Source: Luteococcus peritonei (GTDB lineage Bacteria > Actinomycetota > Actinomycetes > Propionibacteriales > Propionibacteriaceae). Taken from it: a stretch of DNA of 64,000 nt. The position numbers were made by a program, and so were the translations under genes. The stretch covers positions 23,937 to 87,936 of the forward strand of contig NZ_BAAAIX010000029.1 of assembly GCF_039526385.1 (NCBI RefSeq). Reading direction: 5' to 3'. The notes under the pieces were generated by a model that had not been told where the DNA came from, did not search any database, and worked only from the letters and a program-made list of their open reading frames with translations. Below, piece by piece: positions 16,807-26,700 of this stretch. Position 1 is the stretch's first letter; each line of letters starts with the position of its first letter.

Positions 16807-16846
16807 GGTTCGAGTTGTCTGCTCGGGGGGTCAGACAACTCGAACC
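16807..16846. repeat. Perfect 15-bp inverted repeat with 10-nt G-rich loop
   Basis: GGTTCGAGTTGTCTG (16807-16821) and CAGACAACTCGAACC (16832-16846) are perfect inverted repeats around CTCGGGGGGT. It lies in the 274-bp divergent gap between rnj and a GNAT gene, in unusually AT-rich surroundings. No T-run follows on either strand. It is not at the end of a gene, so a terminator is unlikely. Confidence 0.7.
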
Positions 16847-16974
16847 TGCGATCAGTATTGCATACCCCCCGCAAGTTAATGAGTTATCAGCATGAAACCG
16901 CTGACCGGCCGACGGCACTCCCCCCACCTGGCCCGGCTCGCCCGGAGCCGTTCGTCCGTCGCGCGCAGCCACCA

Positions 16975-16986
16975 TAGGATGCAGCC
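16975..16986 (+). promoter_or_regulatory. Leaderless-type -10 box for the GNAT gene
   Basis: TAGGAT (16975-16980), 6 nt, then the ATG of the GNAT gene at 16987; no Shine-Dalgarno between. Confidence 0.5.
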
Positions 16987-17586
16987 ATGCCGCAGAACCA
17001 GCCCTCCACCCCGATCGCCCCGAGCGTTCGCCTCGCCATGCCTGCCGAGGCCGTCCAGATCGCCGAGCTGCAACGTCGCTGCTGGGCCGACGACGAGCTG
17101 GAGCGACGCACCCTGGACGAGGTCGGCGTCGACGAGATGGCCCAGGTCTGGCACCACGCCATCACCCGTCCCCCGCTGGCCCACCACCGTGTGCTGGTGG
17201 CCACCCAGGCCTTCGGCGACGCGGAGCCCGGTGCCGAGCCGGGCACCACCCGCCACCGCACCCGGGTCTGCGGCTTCGCCGCCATCGGTCCCAGCGAGGA
17301 TCCCGACGCCGTGGCCACCGACTCGGAGGTGGTGGAATTCCTCGTCGACCCGCTGCTCGCCGGGCAGGGCCACGAGGACCGCCTGCTGCACGCCCTGGTG
17401 GACACCATGCGCGCCGACGGTTACGAGCGCGCCACCTGGTGGCTGCGCAGCACCGACGACGAGCGCCGCGGCTGGCTGGAGGGCACCGGATGGGCCCCGG
17501 ACGGCGCGCACCGCGAGGTGGGCACCGAGGACGGCGTGCTGCGCGTCAAGCAGGTGCGCCTGCACACCGACATCCGCCAGGACTGA
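16987..17586 (+). CDS. GNAT-family acetyltransferase-like protein
   Basis: 199 aa. GNAT-like order: N-terminal SVRLAMPAEAVQIAELQRRCW, a central strand with RTRVCGFAAIGPSEDP, then VVEFLVDPLLAGQGHEDRLLHALVDTMRADGY, where GQGHEDRLL occupies the acetyl-CoA loop position, and a late WWLRSTDDERRGWLEGTGW. The loop departs from the strict Q/R-x-x-G-x-G/A consensus, so activity is not certain. ATG at 16987 is 6 nt from a TAGGAT box. Convergent with the DUF2993 gene, stops 28 bp apart. Confidence 0.7.
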   Translation: MPQNQPSTPIAPSVRLAMPAEAVQIAELQRRCWADDELERRTLDEVGVDEMAQVWHHAITRPPLAHHRVLVATQAFGDAEPGAEPGTTRHRTRVCGFAAIGPSEDPDAVATDSEVVEFLVDPLLAGQGHEDRLLHALVDTMRADGYERATWWLRSTDDERRGWLEGTGWAPDGAHREVGTEDGVLRVKQVRLHTDIRQD

Positions 17587-17613
17587 GCCGGCCCGCCGGG
17601 GAGCCCCGCGGGA

Positions 17614-18300
17614 TCAGCCGAGCTCGGAGAGCTGCACGTCCTCGCCGGTGAAGCCCAGCCGAAGGCCCTGTGGGCTGGCCTGCAGGGAGTTCACCGACAG
17701 GTTGGACAGCCGCGGCAGTTCTGCGGACTGCTCCACGGTGTCCACGACGGCCTGCGCCTGCGCCTCGTCCAGCTCGGTGCCGTCCAGGCTCACCTGGGCG
17801 TCGTCCAGCTGCAGCCGACCCTCCGCCACGGAGGGGACCGCCACCACGACGACGTCCACCTCGGTACCGAGCAGCTGCGCGCGCCGGGAGAGCTTCACCT
17901 TCTCCCCTCCGCCGGAGACGATCGTGGCGTCCATGGCCCGAGACATCTGCTCGTAACCGACCAGGGCACTGCCCCTGAGCGTGCCGGCCTTCGCGGCCGA
18001 GGGGTCCTGGACCGGACCCACCTGGCGGGCCACCACGTCGAGCTCGCTGACCTGCACCTCGTGACCCTGCAGGCTGAGGTCGGCCCGGGGCGCACGCACG
18101 TCCACCTGCTCGACGGTGCCGTCGAGCAGGGAGCGCAGGTAGGGCCAGCCGTGCGCCGTCACCTCGGGCCTGGTGCCGAGCCGTTGCGCCAGCAGCGTCG
18201 CGGCGCGGCTCTCCGCCTGCCCACGAGCCCACCAGTCCAGCCCGGCCGCGCCCGCCAGCAGTACCAGCAGGACCAGCACCAGACAGCCGAGCCGCCTCAT
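17614..18300 (-). CDS. DUF2993 (LmeA-like) lipid-binding protein, exported
   Basis: 228 aa. An N-terminal signal anchor/signal peptide (MRRLGCLVLVLLVLLAGAAG) is followed by a DUF2993-type fold: VEQVDVRAPRADL, VQVSELDVVARQV, AQVSLDGTELD and SLQASPQGLRLGFTGEDV. Relatives such as mycobacterial LmeA bind phosphoinositides in the cell envelope. Its start overlaps the dapB stop (ATGA), so it is cotranslated with dapB. Function beyond an envelope location is inference. Confidence 0.8.
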   Translation of the reverse strand: MRRLGCLVLVLLVLLAGAAGLDWWARGQAESRAATLLAQRLGTRPEVTAHGWPYLRSLLDGTVEQVDVRAPRADLSLQGHEVQVSELDVVARQVGPVQDPSAAKAGTLRGSALVGYEQMSRAMDATIVSGGGEKVKLSRRAQLLGTEVDVVVVAVPSVAEGRLQLDDAQVSLDGTELDEAQAQAVVDTVEQSAELPRLSNLSVNSLQASPQGLRLGFTGEDVQLSELG

Positions 18301-19037
18301 TCGATGCCCAGCAGCCGCTCGATGCCGAGCGTCAGGCCGGGATGGCTGGGCACGTCCTGCACGGCCTTGACCACGCCGGGCATGAAGGAGGCCCGGTCCA
18401 GCGAGTCATGACGGATGGTGAGCGTCTCCCCGGGACCGCCGAAGAGGACCTCCTGGTGGGCCACCAGGCCCTGCAGCCGTACCGAGTGCACGTGGACGCC
18501 CTGCACCACGGCGCCCCGGGCACCGTCGGGATCGTGCATGGTGGCATCGGGGACCTCGCCCAGCCCGGCCTTCTCGCGGGCGGCGGCGATCAGCTCCACG
18601 GTGCTGCCGGCGGTGCCGGAGGGAGCGTCGGCCTTCTGCGGGTGGTGCAGCTCGATCACCTCGACGCTCGGGTAGTAGGCCGCGGCCATCTCGGCGATGT
18701 GCATCATCAGCACCGCGCCGATCGAGAAGTTGGAGGCGATCAGGCAGCCCACCTCGGGCTTGTCGGCGAGCCAGGCGCGCACCTGCTCCAGCCGCTGTTC
18801 GGTGAAGCCGGTGGTGCCCACCACGGTGTGGATGCCGCGGTCGATGCACCACTTGATGTTCTCCATCACCGCATCGGGATGGGTGAAGTCGACGATGACG
18901 TCGCAGCCCTCCGCCTCGTCGTGCGGGTCGCCCGCGTCGACGGCGGCCACCAGCTGCAGCCCGTCGACACGCTGCACCGCGCGACACACCTCGGCACCCA
19001 TGCGGCCATTGGCACCGAACACTCCGACTCGGATCAC
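18297..19037 (-). CDS. dapB: 4-hydroxy-tetrahydrodipicolinate reductase DapB
   Basis: Lysine/diaminopimelate pathway enzyme that reduces the DapA product with NAD(P)H. 246 aa: nucleotide-binding GVFGANGRMG (5-14), VDFTHPDAV, VVGTTGF, and the catalytic/substrate motif ELHHPQKADAPSGTA. GTG at 19037 was chosen from GGAG five nt upstream and the conserved IRVGVFGA start. Coupled to the downstream DUF2993 gene. Confidence 0.97.
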   Translation of the reverse strand: MIRVGVFGANGRMGAEVCRAVQRVDGLQLVAAVDAGDPHDEAEGCDVIVDFTHPDAVMENIKWCIDRGIHTVVGTTGFTEQRLEQVRAWLADKPEVGCLIASNFSIGAVLMMHIAEMAAAYYPSVEVIELHHPQKADAPSGTAGSTVELIAAAREKAGLGEVPDATMHDPDGARGAVVQGVHVHSVRLQGLVAHQEVLFGGPGETLTIRHDSLDRASFMPGVVKAVQDVPSHPGLTLGIERLLGIE

Positions 19038-19151
19038 GTCTGCTCCATTCCTGCGGTCGGCCCCCGCACGTCGCGGGCGCCTGGGTCCACGGCCATTGAA
19101 CCAAACCCGCGGTGGGCCCGGGGCCTGAGCGCGCCGCGCTGGGACGGCCAC

Positions 19152-19164
19152 TATCCTTGCCGTC
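19152..19164 (+). promoter_or_regulatory. Possible leaderless -10 box for the debranching enzyme
   Basis: TATCCT (19152-19157), 7 nt, then the GTG at 19165. No convincing -35 or Shine-Dalgarno. Confidence 0.35.
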
Positions 19165-21855
19165 GTGCCCGCCACCAACGACGCCCCCGAGCACCCGTCC
19201 GCCATCGACCAGGCCCGCGCGGTCTTCGTGGACACCCGCACCCTGGTGGCACCGGCTCCCCCACCACGAAGGCGTACGGTGCGGACCAGTTGGCTGCTGC
19301 ACTGGTCGGCCACGGCGAGCTGCCGCGTCGAGGGTGGCCAGGTGGTCGCCGAGGACCTGCAGAGCGTCGAGCTCGCCCCGGCCACCACCGGCCTGGACGC
19401 CCAGCAGCGCCAGCTGCACCCCGACCTGGTGGACATGGCGGTGCTGCGCCTGCCGCAGCAGTGGCGGCGCAGCGTGCCGGAGATGCTGACCGGCCAGCTG
19501 CTGCTGGCGCGCTGCGAGGACGGGGTGCTCAAGCAGCTCACCGGCGTACAGCTGGGCCCGGTGCTGGACGTGGTGCACGCCGGGGTGGCGCGCGACGACG
19601 AGCTGGGCGCGCGGTGCGTGGGCGAGTCGATCGAGGTGGCCCTCTGGGCGCCGACCGCCCAGCGCGTCACCTTGCTGCTCTGGCCGGCCGACGCCGGCCA
19701 GGCACCGCCGCCGGAGACGGCCCGGCGTCGGATGATGATGCGGGAGCGCCACGGCACCTGGCGGCTCAAGCTGGGCCGCGAGCACCTGGGCGCCCGCTAC
19801 CAGTTCGAGGTGCAGGTCTACTCGCCGTTGACCCGACGGATCGAGACCAACCGGGTGACCGATCCCTGCTCGGCCGCCCTGACCCTGGACTCGCGCCGTT
19901 CGGTGCTGGTGGACCTGACCGACCCCGCAGCCATGCCCCCGGACTGGGCCTCCTCCTGGGGCCCGCACCTGGAGCGGCTGGTGGATGCCGCGGTCTACGA
20001 GCTGCACGTACGCGACTTCTCCATGGCCGACGACCTGGTGCCCGCCGAGCACCGCGGCAGCTACCTGGCCTTCACCCATGACGGTCGCGGAGCGCGCCAC
20101 CTGCGCTCGCTGGCCCGCGCCGGGCTCAACACGGTGCACCTGCTGCCCTGCTTCGACGTGTGCAGCATCCCGGAGACCCACGCCCTGCCCGGCCCCGACG
20201 AGCAGCAGCTGTCCGCTCTGCCACCGGACAGCCACGCGCAGCAGCGCCTGGTGATGCAGGCCAGTTCCGAGGACCGTTACAACTGGGGCTACGACCCCTA
20301 CCACTGGGGCGTCCCGGAGGGCTCCTATGCCTCCAGCGCCGAGGCCGCCGACGGCCTGGGGCGGGTGGACGAGTTCCGGGCGATGGTGCACGCTCTGCAC
20401 GGCCTGGGCCTGCGGGTGGTGATGGACCAGGTCTTCACCCACACCGGAGCCTCCGGCCAGAGCCGCTTCAGCGTGCTGGACAGGATCGTGCCCGGCTACT
20501 ACCACCGGCTCGACGAGCGCGGCCTGCCGCAGGCCTCCACCTGCATGAACAATGTGGCCACGGAGCGGGTGATGGCGGAGAAGCTGATGATCGACATGGT
20601 GCTGCGCTGGGTCCGCGACTACCACGTCGACGGCTTCCGCTTCGACCTGATGGGCCACTCCAGCGCCGAGAACATGGCCAACCTGCGCGACGCCCTGGAC
20701 GCGCTCACCATGGAGCGCGACGGCGTCGACGGGCGCGGCATCTACCTCTACGGCGAGGGCTGGAACTTCGGCGAGGTGGCCGACAACGCTCTGTTCGTGC
20801 AGGCCACCCAGGGCCAGCTCGCCCACACCCGGATCGCCACCTTCAACGACCGGATCCGCGACGCGGTGCGCGGCGGGCGTCCCTTCGACGAGGACCCACG
20901 GCGCCAGGGCTTCGGCACCGGGCTGGCGGGTGACCCCAACGGCGCCCGGGTGAACCGTGGGGCCCAGCTGGGCGGCGTGACCGACCTGGTGATGCTGGGC
21001 CTGGCGGGCAACCTGGCCGACTACGAGCTGGCCTGCAGCGACGGTCAGCGGCGTCGCGGTGACCGGGTGGACTACTTCGGCAGGAACGCCGGCTATGCCA
21101 GCGAGCCGGTGGACGCGCTGAACTATGTCGACGCCCACGACAACGAGACGCTGTGGGATGCGCTCACCCTGAAGCTGCCGCCAGACCTGCCGATGAGCGA
21201 GCGGATCCGGATGAACAGCCTGTGCCTGGCCTGCGTGACGCTCGGCCAGTCACCCTTCCTGTGGCATGCCGGCGCGGACCTGCTGCGCTCCAAGTCGCTG
21301 GACCGCAACTCCTACGACTCCGGGGACTGGTTCAACCGGCTGGACTGGACCGGGGCGGACAACGGTTTCGGTCGGGGTCTTCCCCCGGCGCCGGACAACA
21401 TGACCCGTTGGCCCTGGCTGCGTCCGCTGCTGCGACGAGCAGAGCTCAAGCCGTCGCCCGAGGACGTGGCCGAGGCCCGTGACCGGGCCCGTGACCTGCT
21501 GCGGCTGCGTCGGTCGACGGTGCTCTTCCGACTGGGCACCGCCGAGCGGATCCGCACCAAGCTCAACTTCCCGGTCTCCGGCACCGAGCACGCCCGCCCG
21601 GGTGTGATCGTGATGCACGTCGACGACCGGCGCGGGCACCGGCTCGACCCCGACCTGTTGGGGGTGGTGGCGGTCTTCAATGCCACCGGCCAGGCGGTGG
21701 CCCAGCCGCTGCCGGCGCTGGCCGGAGAACGGTTGGTGCTGAACCCGGTGCAGGCCAGGGGCGACGACGAGCTGGTCCGCCAGGCCCGCCACGACAACGG
21801 CCTGCTCATGGTGCCGGCGCGCACGGTGGTGGTCTTCAACCACCTGCCCGCATGA
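19165..21855 (+). CDS. pulA: Pullulanase/limit-dextrinase-type debranching enzyme (GH13)
   Basis: Hydrolyses alpha-1,6 branches of glycogen-derived limit dextrins or pullulan. 896 aa without a signal peptide, so probably cytoplasmic. A starch-binding N-terminal region is followed by a CBM48-like domain (about 140-260: VALWAPTAQRVTLLLWP), the GH13 barrel with YNWGYDPYHW, nucleophile Asp494 in DGFRFDLMGH, acid/base Glu531 in YGEGWNFG, Asp659 in DAHDNE, and a C-terminal beta domain. Layout matches the plant-type limit-dextrinase/pullulanase group. GTG start. Its stop overlaps the next gene's start (ATGA), an unexpected coupling. Confidence 0.92.
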   Translation: MPATNDAPEHPSAIDQARAVFVDTRTLVAPAPPPRRRTVRTSWLLHWSATASCRVEGGQVVAEDLQSVELAPATTGLDAQQRQLHPDLVDMAVLRLPQQWRRSVPEMLTGQLLLARCEDGVLKQLTGVQLGPVLDVVHAGVARDDELGARCVGESIEVALWAPTAQRVTLLLWPADAGQAPPPETARRRMMMRERHGTWRLKLGREHLGARYQFEVQVYSPLTRRIETNRVTDPCSAALTLDSRRSVLVDLTDPAAMPPDWASSWGPHLERLVDAAVYELHVRDFSMADDLVPAEHRGSYLAFTHDGRGARHLRSLARAGLNTVHLLPCFDVCSIPETHALPGPDEQQLSALPPDSHAQQRLVMQASSEDRYNWGYDPYHWGVPEGSYASSAEAADGLGRVDEFRAMVHALHGLGLRVVMDQVFTHTGASGQSRFSVLDRIVPGYYHRLDERGLPQASTCMNNVATERVMAEKLMIDMVLRWVRDYHVDGFRFDLMGHSSAENMANLRDALDALTMERDGVDGRGIYLYGEGWNFGEVADNALFVQATQGQLAHTRIATFNDRIRDAVRGGRPFDEDPRRQGFGTGLAGDPNGARVNRGAQLGGVTDLVMLGLAGNLADYELACSDGQRRRGDRVDYFGRNAGYASEPVDALNYVDAHDNETLWDALTLKLPPDLPMSERIRMNSLCLACVTLGQSPFLWHAGADLLRSKSLDRNSYDSGDWFNRLDWTGADNGFGRGLPPAPDNMTRWPWLRPLLRRAELKPSPEDVAEARDRARDLLRLRRSTVLFRLGTAERIRTKLNFPVSGTEHARPGVIVMHVDDRRGHRLDPDLLGVVAVFNATGQAVAQPLPALAGERLVLNPVQARGDDELVRQARHDNGLLMVPARTVVVFNHLPA

Positions 21856-22391
21856 GCCGGACCCGCGTCTGGCTGCGCACCGGCCCGGCGGACGAGGCGC
21901 ACCGGATGCTGCTGCAGCTGGCCGGCGAACTGGCCGGTGGCCGGCCACGGCTGGTGCACGCCTGCCCCCGCTGCGGCAGCGATGCCCACGGCCGCCCCGT
22001 CCTGCTCGGCACGGAGCGCCCAGCCCGCGTCAGCCTGGCCCGGGACCGGGACCAGGAGATCGCAGTGGTGGCGGTCAGCCTCACCGCCGCGGTGGGCGTC
22101 GACGTGGAGGCGACGGGTGCGGCGGACTTCCCCGGCTTCGCACAGGTGGCGCTGCACCCCTCGGAGCAGGCCGATGAGGTGGCCGAGCGGACCCGGCTGT
22201 GGGTGCGCAAGGAGGCGGCGCTCAAGGCCCGCGGGACGGGTCTGGCCCTCGATCCACGCAGCCTGGCGGTGCAGCAGGAGCTGGGCTGGCTGGTGGACGT
22301 GGACCTGGGGCCCGGCTGGAGCTGTGCGGTGGCCGTCGGTGAGGGGCTCAGCGGGACAGGACCGGGAGCGCCGGAAGTCGTCCTCGGTTGA
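21852..22391 (+). CDS. 4'-phosphopantetheinyl transferase superfamily protein
   Basis: Transfers phosphopantetheine from CoA to a carrier-protein serine. 179 aa, short Sfp-like type: VGVDVEA (81-87; Mg-binding Asp84, Glu86) and WVRKEAALKARGTG (117-130; Glu121), plus a CPRCGSDAHGRP motif (38-49) common in actinobacterial members. Overlaps the pulA stop by 4 bp. Its 3' end overlaps the convergent M1 peptidase gene by 44 bp. The Pls-type NRPS 1.3 kb away carries a carrier Ser552, the obvious substrate. Confidence 0.88.
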   Translation: MSRTRVWLRTGPADEAHRMLLQLAGELAGGRPRLVHACPRCGSDAHGRPVLLGTERPARVSLARDRDQEIAVVAVSLTAAVGVDVEATGAADFPGFAQVALHPSEQADEVAERTRLWVRKEAALKARGTGLALDPRSLAVQQELGWLVDVDLGPGWSCAVAVGEGLSGTGPGAPEVVLG

Positions 22392-23670
22392 GCCAGGCGT
22401 CCAGGGCCTCGGCCAGCGGCGCGGGGTCATCGGTGGCGAAGCCGAGGCAGTGCTCCACGAACATCTCGGTGGTGACCACACCCCCGGCATGGTCGGTGGC
22501 CCAGGCCTGCAGCATCCGGAAGAAGGACTCGTCGCCCAGGATCGCGCGCACGGCGTGCAGGGTGAGGGCCCCGCGCTTGTAGACGCGGTCGTCGAACATG
22601 TCGGGCATCCCGGGGGCGGTGAGCACCAGGTCCTGCTTCTGCTGCGCCAGCCCCGTGTGGTGGCGCGCGGCCTGGGCCTGCACGTCGAGCACATGGGGGT
22701 CGGTGGCGGCGCGGTGGTCGGCCCACAGCCATTCGGCGTAGCAGGCGAAGCCCTCGTGGAGCCAGATGTCGGCCAGCTGGTTCGCGGTGACGCTGTTGCC
22801 GAACCACTGGTGTGCCAGCTCGTGGGCCACCAGGCGCTCGTTGTCCCAGGTGGGCTGGGCGAAGTTGCGGCCGAAGGAGCTGAGGCCCTGGGCCTCCAGC
22901 GGGATCTCCAGCACGTCGTCGGCCACCACGGCGCGGTACTCGCCGAAGGGGTAGAGGCCGAAGAGGTCGACGAAGTGGCGCACCATCTCCGCCTGGTGCT
23001 CGAAGGCGGTGCCGGCGCCGACCGCCACCGCGGAGGGGTGGACGATCTGTACCGGGACCGGGCCGGGCAGGTCGGTGGTGACGTAGTGGCCCACCTGGAC
23101 GGTGGCCAGGTAGGGCGCCATCGGGGCGTCCATCTCGTAGACCCAACGGGTGGTGCCGCCGTGACGCTGCTTCGAGGTCAGGCTGCCATTGGCGACGACG
23201 TGGTAGCCCGCCGCCACGTCCAGCTGGATCCGATAGCTCGCCTTGTCCGCGGGGTCGTCATTGCAGGGGAACCAGCCGGGGGCTCCTTGGGGCTGCGAGC
23301 CCACCAGCACGCCGTCGGTGAGCTCCTCCCAGCCGGCGGCGCCGTGGACGCCGGGCACCGGACGCGGCTTGCCGGAGCAGTGCACGGTGACCTCGATCCG
23401 CTCCCCCGCCCTGCGGGAGCGCAGCTCCACCTGCAGCTTGTGGTTGCGGGTGCGGAAGCGGGCCGCCGAGCCGTCGACGAGCACCTTGGAGACCTGCAGC
23501 CGGTAGAGGTCCAGCTCGAGCTGCTTGAGGTCGGTCAACAGCTCGACGTCGAGCACGGCCACCTCGTCGAGGCGGTTCGTGGTGACCTTGTAGCCCAGCC
23601 GCAGGTCGTAGTGGCGCACGCGGTAGCGGTCGTCGCCATGTCCGGGTAGGTACGGATCCGGCGCGGCCAT
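22348..23670 (-). CDS. M1-family zinc metallopeptidase (aminopeptidase N-like)
   Basis: 440 aa, a compact M1 protein with only the N-terminal beta domain and catalytic domain. Zinc site HELAHQWFG (His283, Glu284, His287) with third ligand Glu306 in WLHEGFACYAEW. The exopeptidase loop usually reading GxMEN is EAQGLSSFG here. ATG 23670 has GAGGAG 6 nt upstream. It lies 50 bp downstream of the NRPS gene in the same direction, so it probably shares its transcript. Confidence 0.92.
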   Translation of the reverse strand: MAAPDPYLPGHGDDRYRVRHYDLRLGYKVTTNRLDEVAVLDVELLTDLKQLELDLYRLQVSKVLVDGSAARFRTRNHKLQVELRSRRAGERIEVTVHCSGKPRPVPGVHGAAGWEELTDGVLVGSQPQGAPGWFPCNDDPADKASYRIQLDVAAGYHVVANGSLTSKQRHGGTTRWVYEMDAPMAPYLATVQVGHYVTTDLPGPVPVQIVHPSAVAVGAGTAFEHQAEMVRHFVDLFGLYPFGEYRAVVADDVLEIPLEAQGLSSFGRNFAQPTWDNERLVAHELAHQWFGNSVTANQLADIWLHEGFACYAEWLWADHRAATDPHVLDVQAQAARHHTGLAQQKQDLVLTAPGMPDMFDDRVYKRGALTLHAVRAILGDESFFRMLQAWATDHAGGVVTTEMFVEHCLGFATDDPAPLAEALDAWLNRGRLPALPVLSR

Positions 23671-23720
23671 CTGGGTCTCCTCGTGCTCGTGTGGTGGGCG
23701 GGCCAACAGCCTAGGCCCCC

Positions 23721-26700
23721 TCAGTCCTCCCACGGACCAATGGGATTGCCGATCCAGCGGGTCTTGTCCGGGACCGACTCGCCGCGCATCACCAGCGAGA
23801 CCGGCCCGACGGTGGCGTGCTCGCCCAGGGTGGAGGCGGGCAGGATCACCGAATTGGGGCCCAGCGTGGCGCCGCGACCCAGGGTGACGGTGTCCATGGA
23901 CAGCACCCGGTCGTGGAAGAGGTGGGTCTGCACCACACACCCCTTGTTGACCGTCGCACCCTGCGCCAGGTGGATCAGGTCGTGCTCGGGAAGCCAGTAG
24001 GTCTCGCACCACACACCGCGCCCGATCCTGGCGCCCATGCTGCGGAAGTAGAGGTTGAGCAGCGGGGTGCCGGGGATCCATCGCAGCAGCCAGGGCACGG
24101 CGACGGATTCGACGAAGGTGTCGGCCAGTTCCCCGCGCCAGACGAAGCTCGACCACAGCGGGTGCTCCGAGGGCCTCCAGCGGCCCACCAGCAGCCACTT
24201 GGCGGCCACCGCGAAGCCGACCGCCACGGCACCACAGGCCAGCAGCACCGCACCGCCGGCCAGCGCGGCGGCCCACCAGCCGATCCGGTGGGCCAGCCAG
24301 AGCAGGGCGGCAGCGCCGACCAGGTGGATGGCCAGATGGGTCAGCAGGGCCAGCACGCGACAGCTCTCGACGATGCCACGGGCGATGCGCAGCCTGCGGG
24401 GCGGGGCGTAGGTGCGCTCGGCGTCGCCGGCGTTCTCGACGCGGCGCAGCTTCTCCGGCGGGGAGCCCACCCAGGAGGCGCCCGCCTTGGCCTTCGCGCG
24501 CCGTGGGGCGGCCGAGAGCACCGCCACCAGGGAGCGCTTGGGGACCTTGCGTCCGGGGGCCGCCATGCCGGAGTTGCCGACGAAGGCACCCTTGCCGATC
24601 TTCACCCGCTCGATGCGCAGCCAGCCACCGCCCAGCTCGTAGCCTCCGATCAGGGTGTCGTCGGCCAGGAAGGCGCCGGCCCCCACGGTGGTCATGGAGG
24701 GGATCATCAGCACGGTGGAGGCCTCGGCGTCCTTGCCCATGTCCGCGCCCAGGGCGCGCAGCCAGCCGGTGGTGGCAGCCCCGGCGTAGAGCGGGAAGAG
24801 CCAGGTGCGGGCCTCGTCCATCAGGCGCATCGTGGCCCAGGCCTGCAGCGCCTGGCGGCCCTGCACCGGGTGGTGGCCGGGACGAAGCCCCAGGCCGAGC
24901 AGCCGGATCCAGGCCCAGACCATCACCACCAGGGCGGCATAGCCGACCAGGCCGGCCAGCGGCAGCCACAGTGCGGCGGTGCGCAGCGCGGCGGCCAGGG
25001 TGGTGCTGGCTGAGAGCGCCGGCCAGGCGACGGCGGCACCGACCAGGACCGCCAGCACCGGCAGCAGCGAGATCCCGGTGCCGGTGAGGCCGTAGAGCCA
25101 GGTCCAGTGCTGGCGGGCCGGTGGCCGCGCCTCCCAGGGGCCGCGGGCCTGCCCGATCCGTACCGCCGGGGAACCGGACCAGTGCTCGCCAGCCGGCACC
25201 TTGCCGAAGACGGCCGAGCCCGGGGAGATCTCCGCCCCGGCACCCACCCGGGCGCCGCCCACCAGGGTGGAGCGGGCACCGATCCGGGCCTCGCGTCCCA
25301 CCGTGACGTGACCCAGGTGGAGGGTGGCGCCGTCGATCCAGTGGCCGGACAGGTCCACCTCGGACTCGATGGAGCAGCCGTCGCCCAGTGCCAGGTGGCC
25401 GGTGATCGGCGGCATGGCGTGCAGGTCGATGCCGCGACCCACGTCGCAGCCGAGCAGGCGGGCATACCAGCGCACCAGTCCGGCGCCGGAGATCAGGCCG
25501 GCACCCAGCTCGTCGGCGACCCGTTCGGCCAGCCAGACCCGCAGGTGCACCTTGCCGCCGCGGGGGTACTCCCCCGGCTCGATGCCGCGCAGGATGATCC
25601 GGGCGGCCAGCGCACTGAGCGCCAGCCGGCCGGGCGGCAGCACCAGCAGGGCCCAGGCCAGGGCCAGCATCCACCACGGCGCGACGGGCAGGGCGGTCAC
25701 CGGGAGCGACCAGCCCAGCTCCGCCGCGAGCCGGCAGCCCAGCGCCAGCCAGAAGAGCCAGCGCAGTCCGCTGATGGTCCGCAGGCCCAGCAGGGCGGCG
25801 AGCTGACCGGCCTGGGTCTTGTGGGGCACGGGGTGGACCGTCTCGTTCAGCCGACCCGAGGGAGAGGTCTGTGCGTCGAACCATCCGGCGAAGTCACCGA
25901 TGGCGGGATGCTCGTAGACGTCGGCGACGGTCACGCTGGGATTGCGCTCGCGCACCCGGGCGACGATCTGTGCCGCGGTCAGCGAGCCGCCGCCCAGGGT
26001 GAAGAAGTCCTCGTCGGGCATGGTGGGCCGGCTGCCCAGCACGTCGCGCCAGATGCCGGCCACCCAGCGGCCGGTCTCGGTGAGGTCGGAGTCGCCACCC
26101 TCGGCATCGGGCAGCGGCCAGGGCAGGGCGTCACGGTCGATCTTGCCGCTGGTGCGGGTGGGCAGGTCGTCGACGACGGCCAGCCGCGGCACCAGCGCGG
26201 CGGGCATGTCGGCGCGCAGCCGTGCCAGGCCGGCGGCCCTGTCGAAGCTCTCGTCGACGGTGAGGTAGCCGACGATCAGCGCATTGCCGCTCGCCGTCCT
26301 GCGGACCGCGGCGGCGGCGCCCTGGACACCGGGCAGCTGGAGCAGGGCGGAGTCGATCTCGCCCAGCTCGATGCGGCGTCCGCCCACCTTGACCTGGTCG
26401 TCGGCGCGGCCGCGGAAGAGCAGGCCGGCGGGGTCGTTCACGACGACGTCGCCGGAGCGGTAGGCGCGTTCCCAGCCCAGGCTGGGCATCGGGGCGTACT
26501 TCTCGGCGTCCTTGTCCGGGTCCAGGTAGCGGGCCAGGCCGACGCCGCCGATGATCAGCTCGCCCTGTTCCCCTTCCGCGACGGGGCGACCCTCGGCGTC
26601 GACGACGGCCAGGTCCCAGCCGTCGAGCGGCAGGCCGATCCGCACCGGCGCGGTGCCGTCGAGCTGCGCGGCACAGGCGACGACGGTGGCCTCGGTGGGC

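Noticed and set aside
16807..16846. tRNA gene or tRNA-derived attachment site suggested by GGTTCGA
   Set aside because: GGTTCGAGTT looks like a T-loop, but no acceptor, D or anticodon arm can be built; it is one arm of a perfect inverted repeat.
16807..16846. rnj or GNAT terminator
   Set aside because: It lies upstream of both divergent genes, not downstream of any.
23721..25884. Upstream extension of the M1 peptidase frame (open from 25884 leftwards)
   Set aside because: The extension overlaps the NRPS in another frame and translates to Arg/Gly/Pro-rich nonsense. The peptidase start at 23670 has a strong GAGGAG site and a family-like N-terminus.
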